From assembly GCF_020085105.1 (NCBI RefSeq), contig NC_058043.1, forward strand, positions 19,984,667 to 20,048,666: a DNA stretch of 64,000 bases. The letters run 5' to 3'. The notes beneath the pieces were generated by a model, which was not told the DNA's origin, made no database searches, and saw nothing but the letters and a program-made list of their open reading frames with translations. Of the stretch, positions 12,375 through 42,940 are shown in pieces; position 1 is the first letter of the stretch; each line of letters begins with the position of its first letter. The position numbers and the translations under genes were made by a program. The stretch is from Siniperca chuatsi (taxonomy: Eukaryota > Chordata > Actinopteri > Centrarchiformes > Sinipercidae).

Positions 12375-15300
12375 ATGTCTTCTCCCGGTGCCTCCTCCAA
12401 CCCTCTGAACGCTCTGGCGCCCAAAAGGAAGACGAAGAAGAAACACTTTGTGCAGCAGAAAGTGGAGGTTTTCCAAACCAGTGACCCCGTGTTGAGCGTA
12501 CTGATGTGGGGAGTCAATCATTCGGTGGGTATGTGCGCTGCTTAATGTAGTCAACAATGTGTTTCTATTGGTCTGTGTGTGAATACGCTCATTAACTATT
12601 TATCCATTGATCATGCGCAGATTAATGACCTGAGCCAGGTGCCTGTACCTGTCATGCTGCTTCCAGACGACTTCAAAGCCAGCACCAAGATCAAAGTCAA
12701 CAACCACCTCTTCAACAAGTACTGTGCTCCGCTCAGCTCTGTCTGCCAGATTGCAGGAGCATTCATTCTGCTTCCTGTCATTTGCACAGAGTTTTTAGGA
12801 TTTAATTGCCTGCATGGGCTTAATCAGAAATTGCAGACCCCTTTAGAGAACAACCATGCTTTTCCACCTTAACAATAGCTTTAAAACTAAACTAAAACAG
12901 CTATTACCTTATAATAAACAGTGAAACAAGCCAAAAAAGAAAAGAAAGAAAAAAGAAATTAGCTTGTAACATTGTCAAGGCTATATGTAAAAGAATTATA
13001 CTGTGTACTAGAGTTGGAAAAGCAGCATCATTTCCAGCCACTGGGTTGTTTCAGTGAGTTGTTGAGGTTCAATTTCTATATGGATGGAGTCGAGAAAAGT
13101 TGAGTGGCTTTCAATAATCCTTTAATCCAGTCAGGAATCCAGGTCGTGTGACGACTTATAAACAGAGGTGGGAAGAACAATAAAATATGTTTTCTCACGT
13201 TAAAGTGCTGCTACCTTGTTACCATTTTACTCAAGTGTTTTTCATGTTGCTGGATGTGGAAACCACTTAAGTGAAACAGCAGGATACAAAAACAGAATTT
13301 AGTCAAATAGTTTAAACATAACCAATGATGCAACTTGGACAATTACAAACACTGGCAGACTTTGACACCACCGTGCCATGAAACACACATGTTGAGTTCA
13401 TGTTTTAGCGGCATTGTAGAATATACACATATATAGTGTTAATGATTTGTAATTGGTTACTATCTCTGCATAGATTTGATTCATTTAGAATGAGTGCATC
13501 AGTAGAGAAACAACTGCACAAGACAGCAGGCATTTAATCATGTTATCCTTTTGAACAATTGATTTGAACATGTTGCTTTTGTGCCCTGAAATATTATATT
13601 TGTTCACATTAAACTTAATTATCTGAAGTAGTGGACATTATTTAAATTTGTGTAATGAAGCATTGGTAGACTGGTAGCTCTCTGTCAAGTACAGTTCCTG
13701 ATTAGATGCTGTTTGAAGAACAGGACAGTAATTTTACTCACTTTACTGTATGCATTAAAACATCTTTGTTCCTCAGAGAGAATCTTCCAGGACAGTTCAA
13801 ATTCAAAGAGTACTGTCCACAGGTGTTCAGAAACCTGCGAGAGCGCTTCGGAATCGAGGATCAAGATTACCAGGTATGATTATAAACTCGCCCGCCAATC
13901 AACATTTGATTGTGCAAATCCAAAAAAATAAATGTTTTAAACGTGGACAAAAACGCTTATTTTTACAAGATGAAGGCGGTAACAAACAGACATTCACAAA
14001 CACAGAACGTCCAAGGTTTTTGTCTTTTATAAAAACCAGACACTTATCTGTATGTATTGATCTGCTCCCTTCTAAATTTGCATTTCTTTGTGTGATATTT
14101 GCATGTACCAGGTGGCAGACAGTCATCATCCGCTCTGCTCAGGACACATTTGCTTAGCATACAATTACTGTGCGTGAGGCATGCTGTATGTGCACTTTTA
14201 AGTAGGCCTATGTGCTGATAAAAGTTTTATTTCTATACATCTACAAGAGTGATGCAAGAAATGTCTTGAAACACTGTGCAAAGTGCAGATTTTTATGTTC
14301 TAGCATGATCCATAACACATCCATAGCACAAATATGCATGTTTGTGGTAGAGATTTGCATTACAAATTGTGTTGATACCAGTGTAATGGATGTAAAAGGT
14401 TTCACCGGGCAGATGTATTGTACAGCTGATGTGCTCAGAGATGCCATCTTCTCTCTCACCAACAGGTGTCTCTGGCCCGCAGTCCTCCACTCAAAGATGA
14501 GGACGGGCAGTGCGTGAGGCTACTGCTGACATCATACGACCGCACTTTGGTGGTAAAAGAAATCTCCAGTGAGGAGGTGGAGGAAATGCACAACATCCTC
14601 TCTGAGTATCACCAGGTAGAACTGACACAGGGTGGAAAGCTTACGTCTGGTAGGAGGTTTAAATGTCCTTTTACATTTAAAAACACATTTTAGTGAGTTC
14701 ATCTATTTTCTAGTTTGTGATTAGTCCCAGTCAGTAAAATCTGAGGATACATTCCATTAGTCACATATTTTCCACTCCGTCCTGTGTCTTTTGTATACCA
14801 GGATAAAATGTGAGTAATAACCCTGGTTGCCATGGCAAAGGTTTTACAACATCAAAGCTAAAAGATGAGTGTTTGAGTTTCAAACAGAGTTTTTCTTCCA
14901 TAAGTGATGATACATGACCAGAGTGCTTGTTTTTACATTTAAATTCGAGGTCATAAAAATATCTAATATAAAGCAAAGACACACTGTCATGACTGGTTCT
15001 GTTTCTACAGACATTTATAAAGAGCAGACTGATGGGAAAGCAGATTTAAGGGCAAGATGCACTCTCTAAAGACATTTACCTAAACAGAGAATAATATTTG
15101 ATTTTACATGTTGGCAAAACAAACACAATATAGGAGTTTTGCGTATGTACTGGTGGTGCAGTGAAGTATATTTGCATATTGCCCCTTTAACAATGACTCT
15201 GTTCCATTCAAGTTTCCCAGTAAGCCATGACAGTGTGACAGTGAGCCAGCATGCACAATACCAGGACCCTGAAACTGAAGCAGCTAAATGGAATTCAGCC

Positions 15301-18300
15301 ATCATTAATTTTGTTATTTACTATGCTTTTCCTACTGTGACATTTCAAAATGTCTTCTGTGAAAAAGACCTAAGGCCAAGTAAAAGTGTTTGAAGACAAA
15401 CCCTATCCCATAAGAACCATTGTTAGACCAAAAAAAATCTTAATGTAAAGTCTTTCCCAGAGCCTTGAATCAGCAGATCAAGTTTGCTCAGAATAAGAAC
15501 ATTCCTTACGCATATGAAGACCATAAAATGGGGTTGAAAGCTCCAAAAAATATAGTAAGTGGACCTTAAAGGTGCCCTGTGGAGTTATATTTACATTCAG
15601 TGTTACTCACCAAAACACATTATGTATATCCTCGAGGACTAACAAATGTATTTCCTTCAACATAAAACTTAAAAGATGAAATCCAGCATTGTTTACATCC
15701 ATGTTAATTTGCTAGCAGTCTTCTTTCCTGCCTTTTCTAGCTCATTGTTGTTTCTCTTTGGCGCGTTACTGCCACCTGTAGATCAGTGGGATATAATTGA
15801 CAGGACTGTACATGTACATGTACTGTACAGCACCATGTTCATTTATGCCACTGAGTCTCCTTTATTTTCCTATCATTCATTGTCTGTATTCACTGCTGTT
15901 CTCTTCTAGCATATTGTCACCTGCCATGGCAATACGCTGCTCCCTCAGTTCCTGGCTATGTACAGAGTCACTGTGGAAAGCGAGGACACCTACCTTTTAG
16001 TTATGAGGAACATGTTCAGCCACAGACTACATGTACACAGGAAGTATGACCTCAAGGTAAATCCTGCAGGAGGCGTGTAGCTAGATGAGGATTCAGAGAC
16101 TGTGATCAGTACAAACTACTTGTTAATGGGACACCGGCAGTCTGGTGGGTCATGTGTAGAAGCATCCATAGTGTTTTTAGTTTTGCCTCAGCTAGTTTTT
16201 CCACCTCAATTAATGGTTCAGAGTTGATTAATGTCATCGGAAGTGTTTGGAACTGTATGTCATAAACTTGCATTATATTACATTTTGTCTTGTTAAGAAG
16301 CAAATGCTGTCCACGTTAATTTATGAAAGGACGAGAGAGGGCGTGCTACTTGAAACACACTATGATCTCATCACATAATTCTACACATTTTTAGCTTTAA
16401 TGCTCATGGCTTCAAGTAATGCCTGACCCAAAACCACCTCATTAGCAAGCAGACTGTTGGATTCATGGCCATTCATGTATCGTGTATGTTTGTGGTTTGT
16501 GATTGATAGAAAATTAGCCAGTATAACAGTTCTAGCTTTGTGAAGTAATGGCTCAACAGTTACCTATTAGTGACTGTGGGGGTCTTTTTATTCCTCAGGG
16601 GTCCCTGGTGTCTCGTGAAGCAAGTTTTAAAGAGAAGGTGAGCGCAAATTAAGGTAAAGGCTGTATGATGAGCTCTAGTTGAACTCTACTTTCTACAGTC
16701 CTACAACTGTGTTGATTAATGGCAATTTACTGAAGGGATGCAGTCAGATTTGTTATATGGATGCCACAAAGAGGAAAAAAGTAATTTCCTACTCACATCA
16801 GTGTGTTCTTTTTGATGTAATTTGACCTTGACCCATTGAAAACATGATGAGTTAGATCCTGCAAGGGTAGCTGAGTTTCCTTTGAGCTTGTTACCTTTAA
16901 GTTTATGGTGACCTGGTCATATTTCATAAAACAATGGAAAGAAAAAAAGTTTTGGCACAGCTACCTTGTAAAAGGTAAACATGTTTCTGTAACCTAAAAG
17001 ATGGGTTCAGTATTTCTTATAGCACTAAAATGGTTTTCTGCTCTACACTTTGTACAGGTAATGTAGTACTGCACTCTCATAAAAATGCTGAATCCTACAT
17101 TTCTCATAATGTAGCTCCTCCTCAGACATTAGAAAGCTTCCCGAGAGCCACAGCAGACATTATGCAACTGCATTCACAGGGTGATTGGTATTTCTCCTGA
17201 AGAGTAAACTGACCTTCACTAGGTGGAATGCCCCTTTAACAACCCCCTGAACCAGTTCAATGCTTTTGATTCATATTTATAAAAAACAACTCTGTTAAGT
17301 GAAAGAATTATAGTGAGCTCTATGTTGTTTGCTTATCGAGGACAACTTAACAAGCTTGAATTGGCTGCAGCTGTGCCAGCAGCCTGTCTGAAGGTTTGGA
17401 CGTACAGTATATTCATGCTGTTTTCCCCACTTTGACATGCTGTTTCTCTAACAACAAACCACTCAAACTGTGACTGAGGACAGAGTGTGACATCACATTT
17501 CCTACAATGTATCTAATTGTTGTTTGTGTGCTGTGACAAATGTGATTTTAATATTAGATTTTCAGAAATGTTTTCACAGAAAAATCACTTAGCAACAGAC
17601 TTCTAACATCAGAGCCCCTCTGTCTGAAAAGACAGAAAAATAGCTGGTTGAATGGATGGAGTTTAAATATCTGCAGAGCTGTTTAAACCTTTGATCGTTC
17701 CAACTGTGTTCATTTGGAAAACAATATTTGGGGTAATATTATTTGACTTTTATGTCACTGGAAATAGGATTGTGTTTTAATGACAAAAATGTTAATGAAT
17801 ATTGTGTTTATTAGGCTAAATGTAATGTTATGGTAGTTGACCATCACTCTATATTTCCAGGTGAAGGAGTTGCCCACTTACAAAGACGTAGACTTCAGGA
17901 ATAACATGCAAAAAGTGTATGTGAGCGATGAGGAGAAGGAGAAGATCATGGACAAGCTCACCAGAGATACCAAGGTGAGAAAACAGTGTTGAAGAAGCAT
18001 GAAGCCATTGTTTTCTCTGACATAATTTGTGTGTCCTCTTGCTGCAGTTTCTGGTGTGTATGAGGATCATGGATTACAGCCTGCTGCTGGGCATCCATGA
18101 TGTCAAGCGGGCTGAGAGGGAGGAGGAGGAGGAGGAGATGGAGTCGTCCACTGAAGAGGAAGAGGAGGATGAAAATGTCCCAGCTCCTGCTCCGGTCTCC
18201 ATCTCACCTGAGGGTATCAGTGGCTACATGAACTCCTTCAAACCAATGGGTCCCGGGGAGTTTGACCCTTATGTGGATGTGTACGCTATTCAGAGCGCTG

Positions 18301-18736
18301 TAGGTGAGTCCCGACAACTGAGATATCTCTGCTGAACCTCATCTCATGCTGTGCTACAGCAGATAAGATCATACGTGCAGATCAATGTCACTCACCAAAT
18401 GCTGTGAATCGCTCCCATGTAGGTGCACCCCACAGGGAGGTGTATTTTATGGGTCTGATTGACGTGCTGACACAGTACGACACCAAGAAGAAAGCTGCTC
18501 ACGCTGCCAAGGCTGTCAAACACGGGGTGAGAGACCATTGTTCTATAAAGGGATTGGTTAGTATGTGCAGCCTTTACATCTCTATCCTGCAAAGTGTAAA
18601 GGGTTGCTTTCATTTTCCGTTCAGTCATCTCTGATTGACTGTGTGTGTTTCGTAGGCAGGAGCAGAAATCTCAACAGTTCATCCAGAGCAGTACGCTAAA
18701 CGTTTCCGGGAGTTCATCACTAAGATCTTTGCCTAG
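12375..18736 (+). CDS. pip4k2c: Phosphatidylinositol-5-phosphate 4-kinase type 2 gamma
   Basis: Ten exons: 12375-12524, 12621-12718, 13777-13873, 14466-14615, 15910-16056, 16599-16637 (39 nt), 17861-17974, 18048-18303, 18423-18526 and 18656-18736. They join in phase to 411 aa (human about 421). The enzyme phosphorylates PI5P at the 4-position to make PI(4,5)P2; the gamma form is known for low activity and a role in autophagy/mTORC1 signalling. Visible signatures are [12 protein letters not shown] (residues 22-33), [61 protein letters not shown] (272-283) and [18 protein letters not shown] near the C-terminus. VNNHLF and the SPEGISGYM segment favour gamma over alpha or beta. An acidic stretch (residues about 286-310) is coded by near-pure GAG repeats. 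The start has an MSSPG leader of the length expected for the family. It is convergent with agap2. Confidence 0.95.
14826..14839. promoter_or_regulatory. RFX X-box-like palindrome in pip4k2c intron 4
   Basis: GTTGCCATGGCAAA matches 13 of 14 bases of the palindromic RFX dimer site. It is intronic and not obviously inside a repeat. Confidence 0.35.
15204..15372 (+). repeat. Dispersed repeat, copy 1 (pip4k2c intron 4)
   Basis: Aligns closely over about 165 bp with 61393-61560: 'cccagtaagccatgacagtg', 'gagccagcatgcacaa', 'ctgaagcagctaaatggaat' and 'caaaatgtcttc.gtgaaaa' are shared. It is non-coding. Confidence 0.8.
15565..15790 (+). repeat. Probable teleost interspersed repeat
   Basis: Begins 'aaggtgccctgtggagtt' and includes 'actgccacctgtagatcag', the style of a high-copy fish repeat. 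No second copy was seen in this window, so this rests on memory. Confidence 0.3.
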
Positions 18737-19606
18737 TTCAAGGATTCAGTCCAGGCTACCTTCATCATTTAATACAAGAGGAGTCTCACTATACAATACT
18801 TACAGTATGTCATCTCAAATCAACATCAAGAAGCACTGAAAATGTACTGTTAGTTTCTAAATGATCTATGTGGTGTTTGAGCATTTATCCTCCATATCAT
18901 TCTGTACTGCAAGGTGGACTGTGCATTTCTTTTGAATGACGAACTGGAATTTGCAGGCAAAGGAGGAAAAGTCTTCTTGGCGACTTGTTGTTAATGGGTT
19001 TTCTTTTGTTTTCACTTAAAGTTTTGGCAACACTGCTTTGACTTTGTGTGGCAGCCAGATATGCAGGATTGCCAAAAAGAAATCATATGAGGTGATGTAA
19101 GTAAACACCTCTGTCATAAATGCATTATTTCTTGTGGCCAGTGGGGGGGTGGAGACACATTAATTGTCGTTGTGTTCAGCTTTCCCTCAATGGAAGTCTC
19201 ACTCACCGCTGCTGGGGAGAAATATTTATGTTTTGCTGTCAAATTTTTGACGCCCTCTTTTCCTGCCGAGACAAAACTCAGACAAGAAAATAAGTTGGGC
19301 AAATCTACAGGGTTTCAATTAGGAACAATACAATGTTCATCTCCTTTTCAGCACCAGTGTGTGATCTTATATGAAATGTTGCCAAATACAGATTTGAAAG
19401 AAATAACACAAACATAACAGTCTGAATGTGTACCGGCTGTTAAATACTGCCTAAAAACTGATATCTCCATTTTTAGGCGTATTTTAGAGTGAATATTGAA
19501 TATTTAAAAAAATCTAGCATGTAATTATTACGTAAGTATGTAAAGCCACTAGAAATGTTGTGTATCACTGAATGTATTATCAATTCTGATATTTTGATTA
19601 TGTGCT

Positions 19607-19612
19607 ATTAAA
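19607..19612 (+). promoter_or_regulatory. pip4k2c: Candidate pip4k2c polyadenylation signal (proximal)
   Basis: ATTAAA variant hexamer 870 bp after the stop codon. The position is plausible, but the hexamer is common in AT-rich DNA. Confidence 0.3.
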
Positions 19613-22600
19613 ACCTGTTTTCACAAGTAGTAAACAAATATACCAGACTGGCAGTTTCATTAGAGCTTGTTCTGGAAACAGATTCACCATTTTGTTTTCC
19701 TTATCAGTAAAGAAATGCACATTTTCCATTATCTGTAAATATATGAGTAAAATAAGCTGCTTGTTTGTGTTTTGAAAGCCAGAAACTGAAAAGTTTTATT
19801 TGCACATCTCCAGTAGTGCTGCTCAGTGTTCAGTATTTATTGTACAAATGTAGCAGTGCAATGCTGTTTTAGCTTCAGGGGATGCTACACACAAGCTTGC
19901 ATCATCTCAAAGGAACCACACTACACAAATTATTAAACTGTAAGTTGATCAAAGAGCTTTTATGTCAAATGTTGTAGCTTGGATCCAGCCTGATTTTGTA
20001 TATTACATGGTTTGCCTTTGAATGAGATTAACTATTTAACAACATAATGTACCATGTGAGTAAAGTATCAAAGGAATCACAAAGTTCAGATCCGTGTAAC
20101 TCTTAACAAGTAAGTGCGAGTGAAAGCAAAATGTGATTCATTCAGCTCTGCTCCAACAGTACATGTGTTCCTCTAAAATTTATTCTCAGTGGTAAAGCAT
20201 TAATGTCCTTATTTAGTGCCTCTCCCCTGTCCCAGTCCTCCTGGCACACATTCCTGAATCTTATCATGAGGATTTCACTTTTAATAGCTGAGTGGACAAA
20301 CAAGCAGCGGAGGGACAAGAAGGTTAGAAGAAACAAGCTGTGAGAGTAACTTTAAAATACATCCAAAATGCCTTTTATTAGTTTACATCGTTTGAAACTA
20401 GATAAATACGGCAGGGATTGGAGATAAACTGACACAGCAGCTGTGCTTTGTTGGTTTTTGGATCTAGTCTAGACTATTACAACGTTAACCTCTGAGTAAC
20501 ACATTTGTTGATTTTCTTTACATTTGTTTATTTAGAGTCAAGTTTTGTATTTAAAATACATCTTCAAGAGCCAAGGACTGGCAAAAACTGTACAAGCCTG
20601 ATGTTGATTGATCAATACATGAGGGCACAGGAGAAGGATGCAAAGGCTTGTACCCCAAATTGGGTTTGCACCTTCCATAAATTCTGGCCTGATGAGATTC
20701 ATAATAAATATATTTTTGTGAAATGTGATTTAAAATCTTCAAGATTTCCATCATTCTTAGACACCATTCATCGAGTGTCAGGTCAGATATGTCAACCATA
20801 TTCCATATTAACTCTTTTACTCTTCACTCTAAACCGGTCATATGTTTGCAAGCTAAGTTTTGTCACTTGGCACAGTTAGCTACACAACAGTTACACTTGG
20901 CAGTTAGTGGATGTAAATATTCAGTAACAATTAATCTCTACGTAAGAACTAGTTTGTGTGGTGCAACCTGTTTTAATTTAGTCATGTGTAAAACTCCACT
21001 TAGTAAACACTACTAGACTACGTTTGAACTTGCAGATGGTGCAACCGGCTCCAGGTGTACAACACTTCCATTATAACTAGGCTAAGTTTGAACTTAGAAA
21101 CAGCTGGAGCGACCAGGTTTTGGTCTTCTGAGTTGCGTATATTTTTTTTTCCTTTTGGTACTTGAGTGTTACCAAATGCCACTGAGTAGTCCTGTTTGGT
21201 AACATAGATATCGCTCTAGGTAAAAAGAAATAGAAGCTTTATTGTGTTTTTGGGTTAACTGTTCCTTTATGATGTATAGCAACCTTATATTTTTTGATAT
21301 TTCAATGTAGTTTCTGAACACCAACATCTACAAATCAAGCATTCCCATATTGGCATCAGTTCTTCAGTTGCCTTTTAGTTATTATGTTATTGTGTTTGTT
21401 ATGTCATGTTTGTCTCTATATGTGAAAAACCACTTTACTACTGTGAATCCATGAAACTGAAACCATCCCAGCAATGGTTTTATGTTATAAAAATAAGTCC
21501 ATGACTTTGACCTAGAAAGAAGTAGGTCAAAGCCAGCAGGGGCCTTTAACAAGAACTGGTTTGATCCAGAAGATCTCACGTTCAAATGCTAGTCGAGTGT
21601 TAAGTGATGACCACTGGCCACCTGTCCAGAAAACAGCTCTCAGCTTAGTTTGAAACATGAACCCTCTGCGCACCAGTAGATGTGACTATAGTGCATGATG
21701 TTCGTGTCTGCTGAAGTCTCCCTCACCCTCATTAATGGTTGTTTTAAATTTTGACACACCCGGAAATTGAACATATGAAATAAGGTCTGCTATGAGCCCA
21801 GACACAGAAAAACACACACAACTCTGAACAAAACACCACATCTTGGGCAGTAGCCTTAGTGTATTGATAATGAATGCTCTATGAATCAGTGCATGAGTAA
21901 AAAAATACAAATGGAGAGAGATGCTTACATCACAGACATGTACACTCAGCGGAGTCTTCAGATTAACACAAAGTACATACAGTACTGCAGGAGGGTTGTT
22001 TTTTATGCCTTTTTTTAAATATTAAATTGGGCAACATTCCTTTATTTTATGTGGATGTTCAGCCACTTACAAATATAATCACAGTCATTCGAAGGCCCAG
22101 TTTTATAGATCAGAACCTTTGCCAAGTTTTTATCTATTAAACCATACTTTTAATTTCTATTACTCACAGCAGGTATAATATTAGTTAATTGAAAGATAAA
22201 ACGCCCTGACAGTCCACCAAAACGGTATCATCTGGAAAACACATGTTAGTGTTTGAAACAATTAACTCAAACCATCAGTTTTTTGTATACATTCAATCAA
22301 AATCAAGGCATTTCAATTGTTCCTTTACACTTCTAGTATTACACTCGCCTTGATAATGAGCTGCTGCTGGAGTTATAATGCACACATCCTGTACCGTGTT
22401 TATGTTACACAGTGATATAAACATAACATAAAAATCTCAGTCTTGGATGTCAAAGAGTTAATCAGGTGGTTATTAAAGGAAAAACCAAACCAAGACGCTG
22501 TACAGGAAATCTGTGAACAGCTGTGAGTAACCCTTTGAGTTTTATACACAGAACCAACTGTACAAATCATACAATAACAATCTCGAAAATGAAGCACTTT

Positions 22601-22793
22601 TAAATTTTTTAGAATTACAATATTTTATCAATGCATTTCTATACAGTTATTTTAATTATCTTTAAAACAGCCTGTCTTTTTTCAGCCACTGTAAAGGTTT
22701 GTTTTTTTTTTCAACTTACACAACATTATTTATGCACTGAACGACCGGCTGTGTTGAACGTAACACAGTATATGCACTCTGACATTCGCTGTC

Positions 22794-22799
22794 AATAAA
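22794..22799 (+). promoter_or_regulatory. pip4k2c: Candidate distal polyadenylation signal
   Basis: AATAAA followed within 15-40 bp by GT-rich sequence (tagtgtggatgtgtt), a good cleavage-site context. Use by pip4k2c would imply a 4-kb 3' UTR. Confidence 0.3.
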
Positions 22800-23297
22800 G
22801 TTAAGTAGTGTGGATGTGTTTAACGTTGGAATTTCAAGCAGATAGAAACAGACTTGAAAACAGAGACGTCCATCTATGAAGTCGGAAACTTATTGCAGTT
22901 CTTTACTTCTGGGAACTAGATGCTCAGATAAGCTGTTTGAGGCCAAAGGCGAATTTCCATTCTTATTTGAGTGGTGAATAAAGTTGAATATTGACTGCTT
23001 GATGAATTATGAATTATACCAGCTGGTATACAGTGCAATACATTCCTATTCATCTGTAACGTCATGTTCTTTTACCTTACCCTCTATATAGAAAGTGTAA
23101 TCAGGACATTTTCTTTTGTTTTGGTTAAATCATTCTAGCAGACTGAATGTGCATGTGTGATTACCAGTGTGTGTTTTCATCCCTGACAAACACACACACC
23201 CTTTTAAACCTTTAGGGAGTGCAACATCTGGCAACATGTTCCTCAGTCCTGCTGGCCTGTGTGAGTGTGAAGGACGCCATGACGGCAAAGCGACAAG

Positions 23298-23299
<2 letters not shown>

Positions 23300-23365
<66 letters not shown>
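23300..23365. repeat. (CA)33 microsatellite in the agap2 3' UTR
   Basis: An uninterrupted CA run ends 37 bp beyond the agap2 stop codon. In the agap2 mRNA it reads as a (UG)33 tract. A second short CA run follows at about 23370-23383. Confidence 0.95.
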
Positions 23366-23367
<2 letters not shown>

Positions 23368-23402
23368 CTCACACACACACACTTTACTACACCACATTTC
23401 GA

Positions 23403-40933
<17,531 letters not shown>

Positions 40934-42250
40934 CAGGACGGCAGACTTCAGCACAGTGGCACCTGCTCTCTGACCTAGCCAGACCTGCACATCTCAGTCA
41001 TGGCAACCAGGACAAGACTGAAGCAGAGGAGAAAGAAGATCTAAGATCAAGATCAAACACAAACACCTGATCAAACCTTGTGTAGCTGATTGTGTCTGAT
41101 ATCAGGCCTGTGCACTTGACAGGAATCCGAGTTTCATTTTAAAATAAAGATATGAAGAGTCACTGAAAAGAAGAGGAGTGCTTGGAACTGCAAATTTCCA
41201 GAATATATTTAAAAGGCTGACCCAGCGGTGAAACAAGTCTAGACTGTTTTTTTAATGCCTCCATTAATCCTCCTCAATGCACACCGCTACTACTGGTCTC
41301 TAACACTGATTCATTCATAATCCTCCCCTTTCTTTGCTTTGCTTCCCTTCTTAAACTCATTTATTCTGTGCAAATCTGACATGCAGACACACGGATCTGT
41401 ATAAGGAGACGTATCTTTTTACTGTGTTGATGTCTCAGCCTCAGATTTCAGCCTGGAATTATGCAACAGTCAATACATTCGCTTGATCCATTTCTTGACT
41501 AGGACTAAAATGAATACTGACTGAATAATGCCACCTTACTACAGTATGTGTGTCTTGGCTTTTTGCTCATATCATACCTTCATTTTTCCAGAAGAATATC
41601 CATTGCACAGTTCCTTGTACATTTGATTTGATGAAGAATTTATCTCGCCATCAGATTGCCATTCATATCAAATGGCACATCAAACAAGGCTGAGAAAAAA
41701 AAAGAGCTCCAGCTGATGAGTCCAAGAGAAAAAACAGGTTAAAAGGGAACAGGGTGCAAAAACATCAAAATGGAACTCATTTACTTGTCACGAAGCGTCT
41801 GGCAGCTGGAGCCTCCATTCGACAATGTCATGCATAAAATTATGTATGCACGGTGTGAGGGTCACTGGGAGATGCTGAAAAACATCTGTTGTTATGTCTC
41901 CAGAAAAGAAAAAAAAAGAGTAGCTGGATTTACTCAACCCAAGCAATGCTACCTTGTGCCTGTATCCCTCCTCTGGAGAGCAGCTCCTGTCGTTCACCGC
42001 ATCCTCTCCTCCGAGTGCCTCATCCAATTAGCAAGTCAATAAAATGTGTCTGTGAGGCAGAGGAAGCCCACCAGCTCACCACAGCCCCTCCTCCTTTTTT
42101 TCCTCCTCTTCTCGCTGCCACAGAGCTTTACAGCCCCCCGCTAGTCCGCCGTTAGCCTGCCACACAACCTGCTCCACACTGGATCTGGCTCCGGGGCTGG
42201 GGATGAGAGGCTTGCAGTGAGGTGGTGGAGGTGGTGGTGGTGGTGGTCCT
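40934..42250 (-). promoter_or_regulatory. agap2: Probable agap2 5' leader exons, uORF and promoter region
   Basis: A strong acceptor (TTTCTCCTCTGCTTCAG) starts the first coding exon at 41017. Between it and the main ATG, an upstream ORF at 41001-40975 encodes MTEMCRSG and stops out of frame with the main start. A GC-rich block at about 41953-42250 ends with donor CAAG|GTAGCA on the minus strand and could be the untranslated exon 1. A GGT-type triplet run lies at 42219-42246. The start site is inferred. Confidence 0.4.
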
Positions 42251-42940
42251 TGCCCACGTTCATCAGATTTTTATCTGTGCCAACAACAAAAGAGACAGGA
42301 GGGAGAAAGAAAAACCCTCAGCTCTTCTCCTGCCAATGCATCTGCTCTGTCTCCAGCGCTTTCTCTCCCCTCTCCTTTTCCAAAGCAATTTATGGGCAGC
42401 TGCTGTTTTCTCTCCCTGCCTCACTGTCTGTCCCCTCTGAGTGACAAAGTGAGGATGCACAGGAAGGAGAAATCTGGATGTCTATGGATCATTGCAATAG
42501 GAAATAAAATGTTATATAAAAATGCTTAGGAAGGGAAACTGAATTAAGTAGCATGTAATTAAATTACATGGAGAGGAAACTGAAGATACTAATTTGGCTT
42601 TGCAGGTGATAATGACAGCAGAAGAATATAGACGAGAGGGCAGGAAAAACTGAGTTTCTTGGAAATAAAACAAGAACAAAAGAGCTCTTAAAATATTTCT
42701 TTTCACTACACAATCTCTCTCCTGGGGGAAGCCACTTCTCTTCCCTCACTGCTCGTCTCCTCATCATTAACATGTCAACATAAATGATTTACCTAATTAG
42801 CATTTTTTGTCACTCTTACAGTTAAACTCGAGTTCCCCGTTCCTATATAAATTAACTGACTATTTGGTCCAATCAAAACACAGCAATTACAACCAAAAAA
42901 GATTGAACTGGGGAGAGGGGGGGGGGTACTTTCACTGCTT

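Larger units (their letters stand above)
18737..23299. other. pip4k2c 3' UTR and convergent intergenic region
   Basis: No gene was recognised. Plus-strand polyadenylation candidates are ATTAAA at 19607-19612 (870 bp past the pip4k2c stop) and AATAAA at 22794-22799, the latter followed by a GT-rich stretch. Minus-strand 3' UTR sequence of agap2 enters from the right, so the two tails could overlap if distal sites are used. Confidence 0.5.

Noticed and set aside
40934..40990. Extended agap2 N-terminus
   Set aside because: The upstream codon is GTG, not ATG. The ATG at 40933 gives the conserved MS...QRRTT start.
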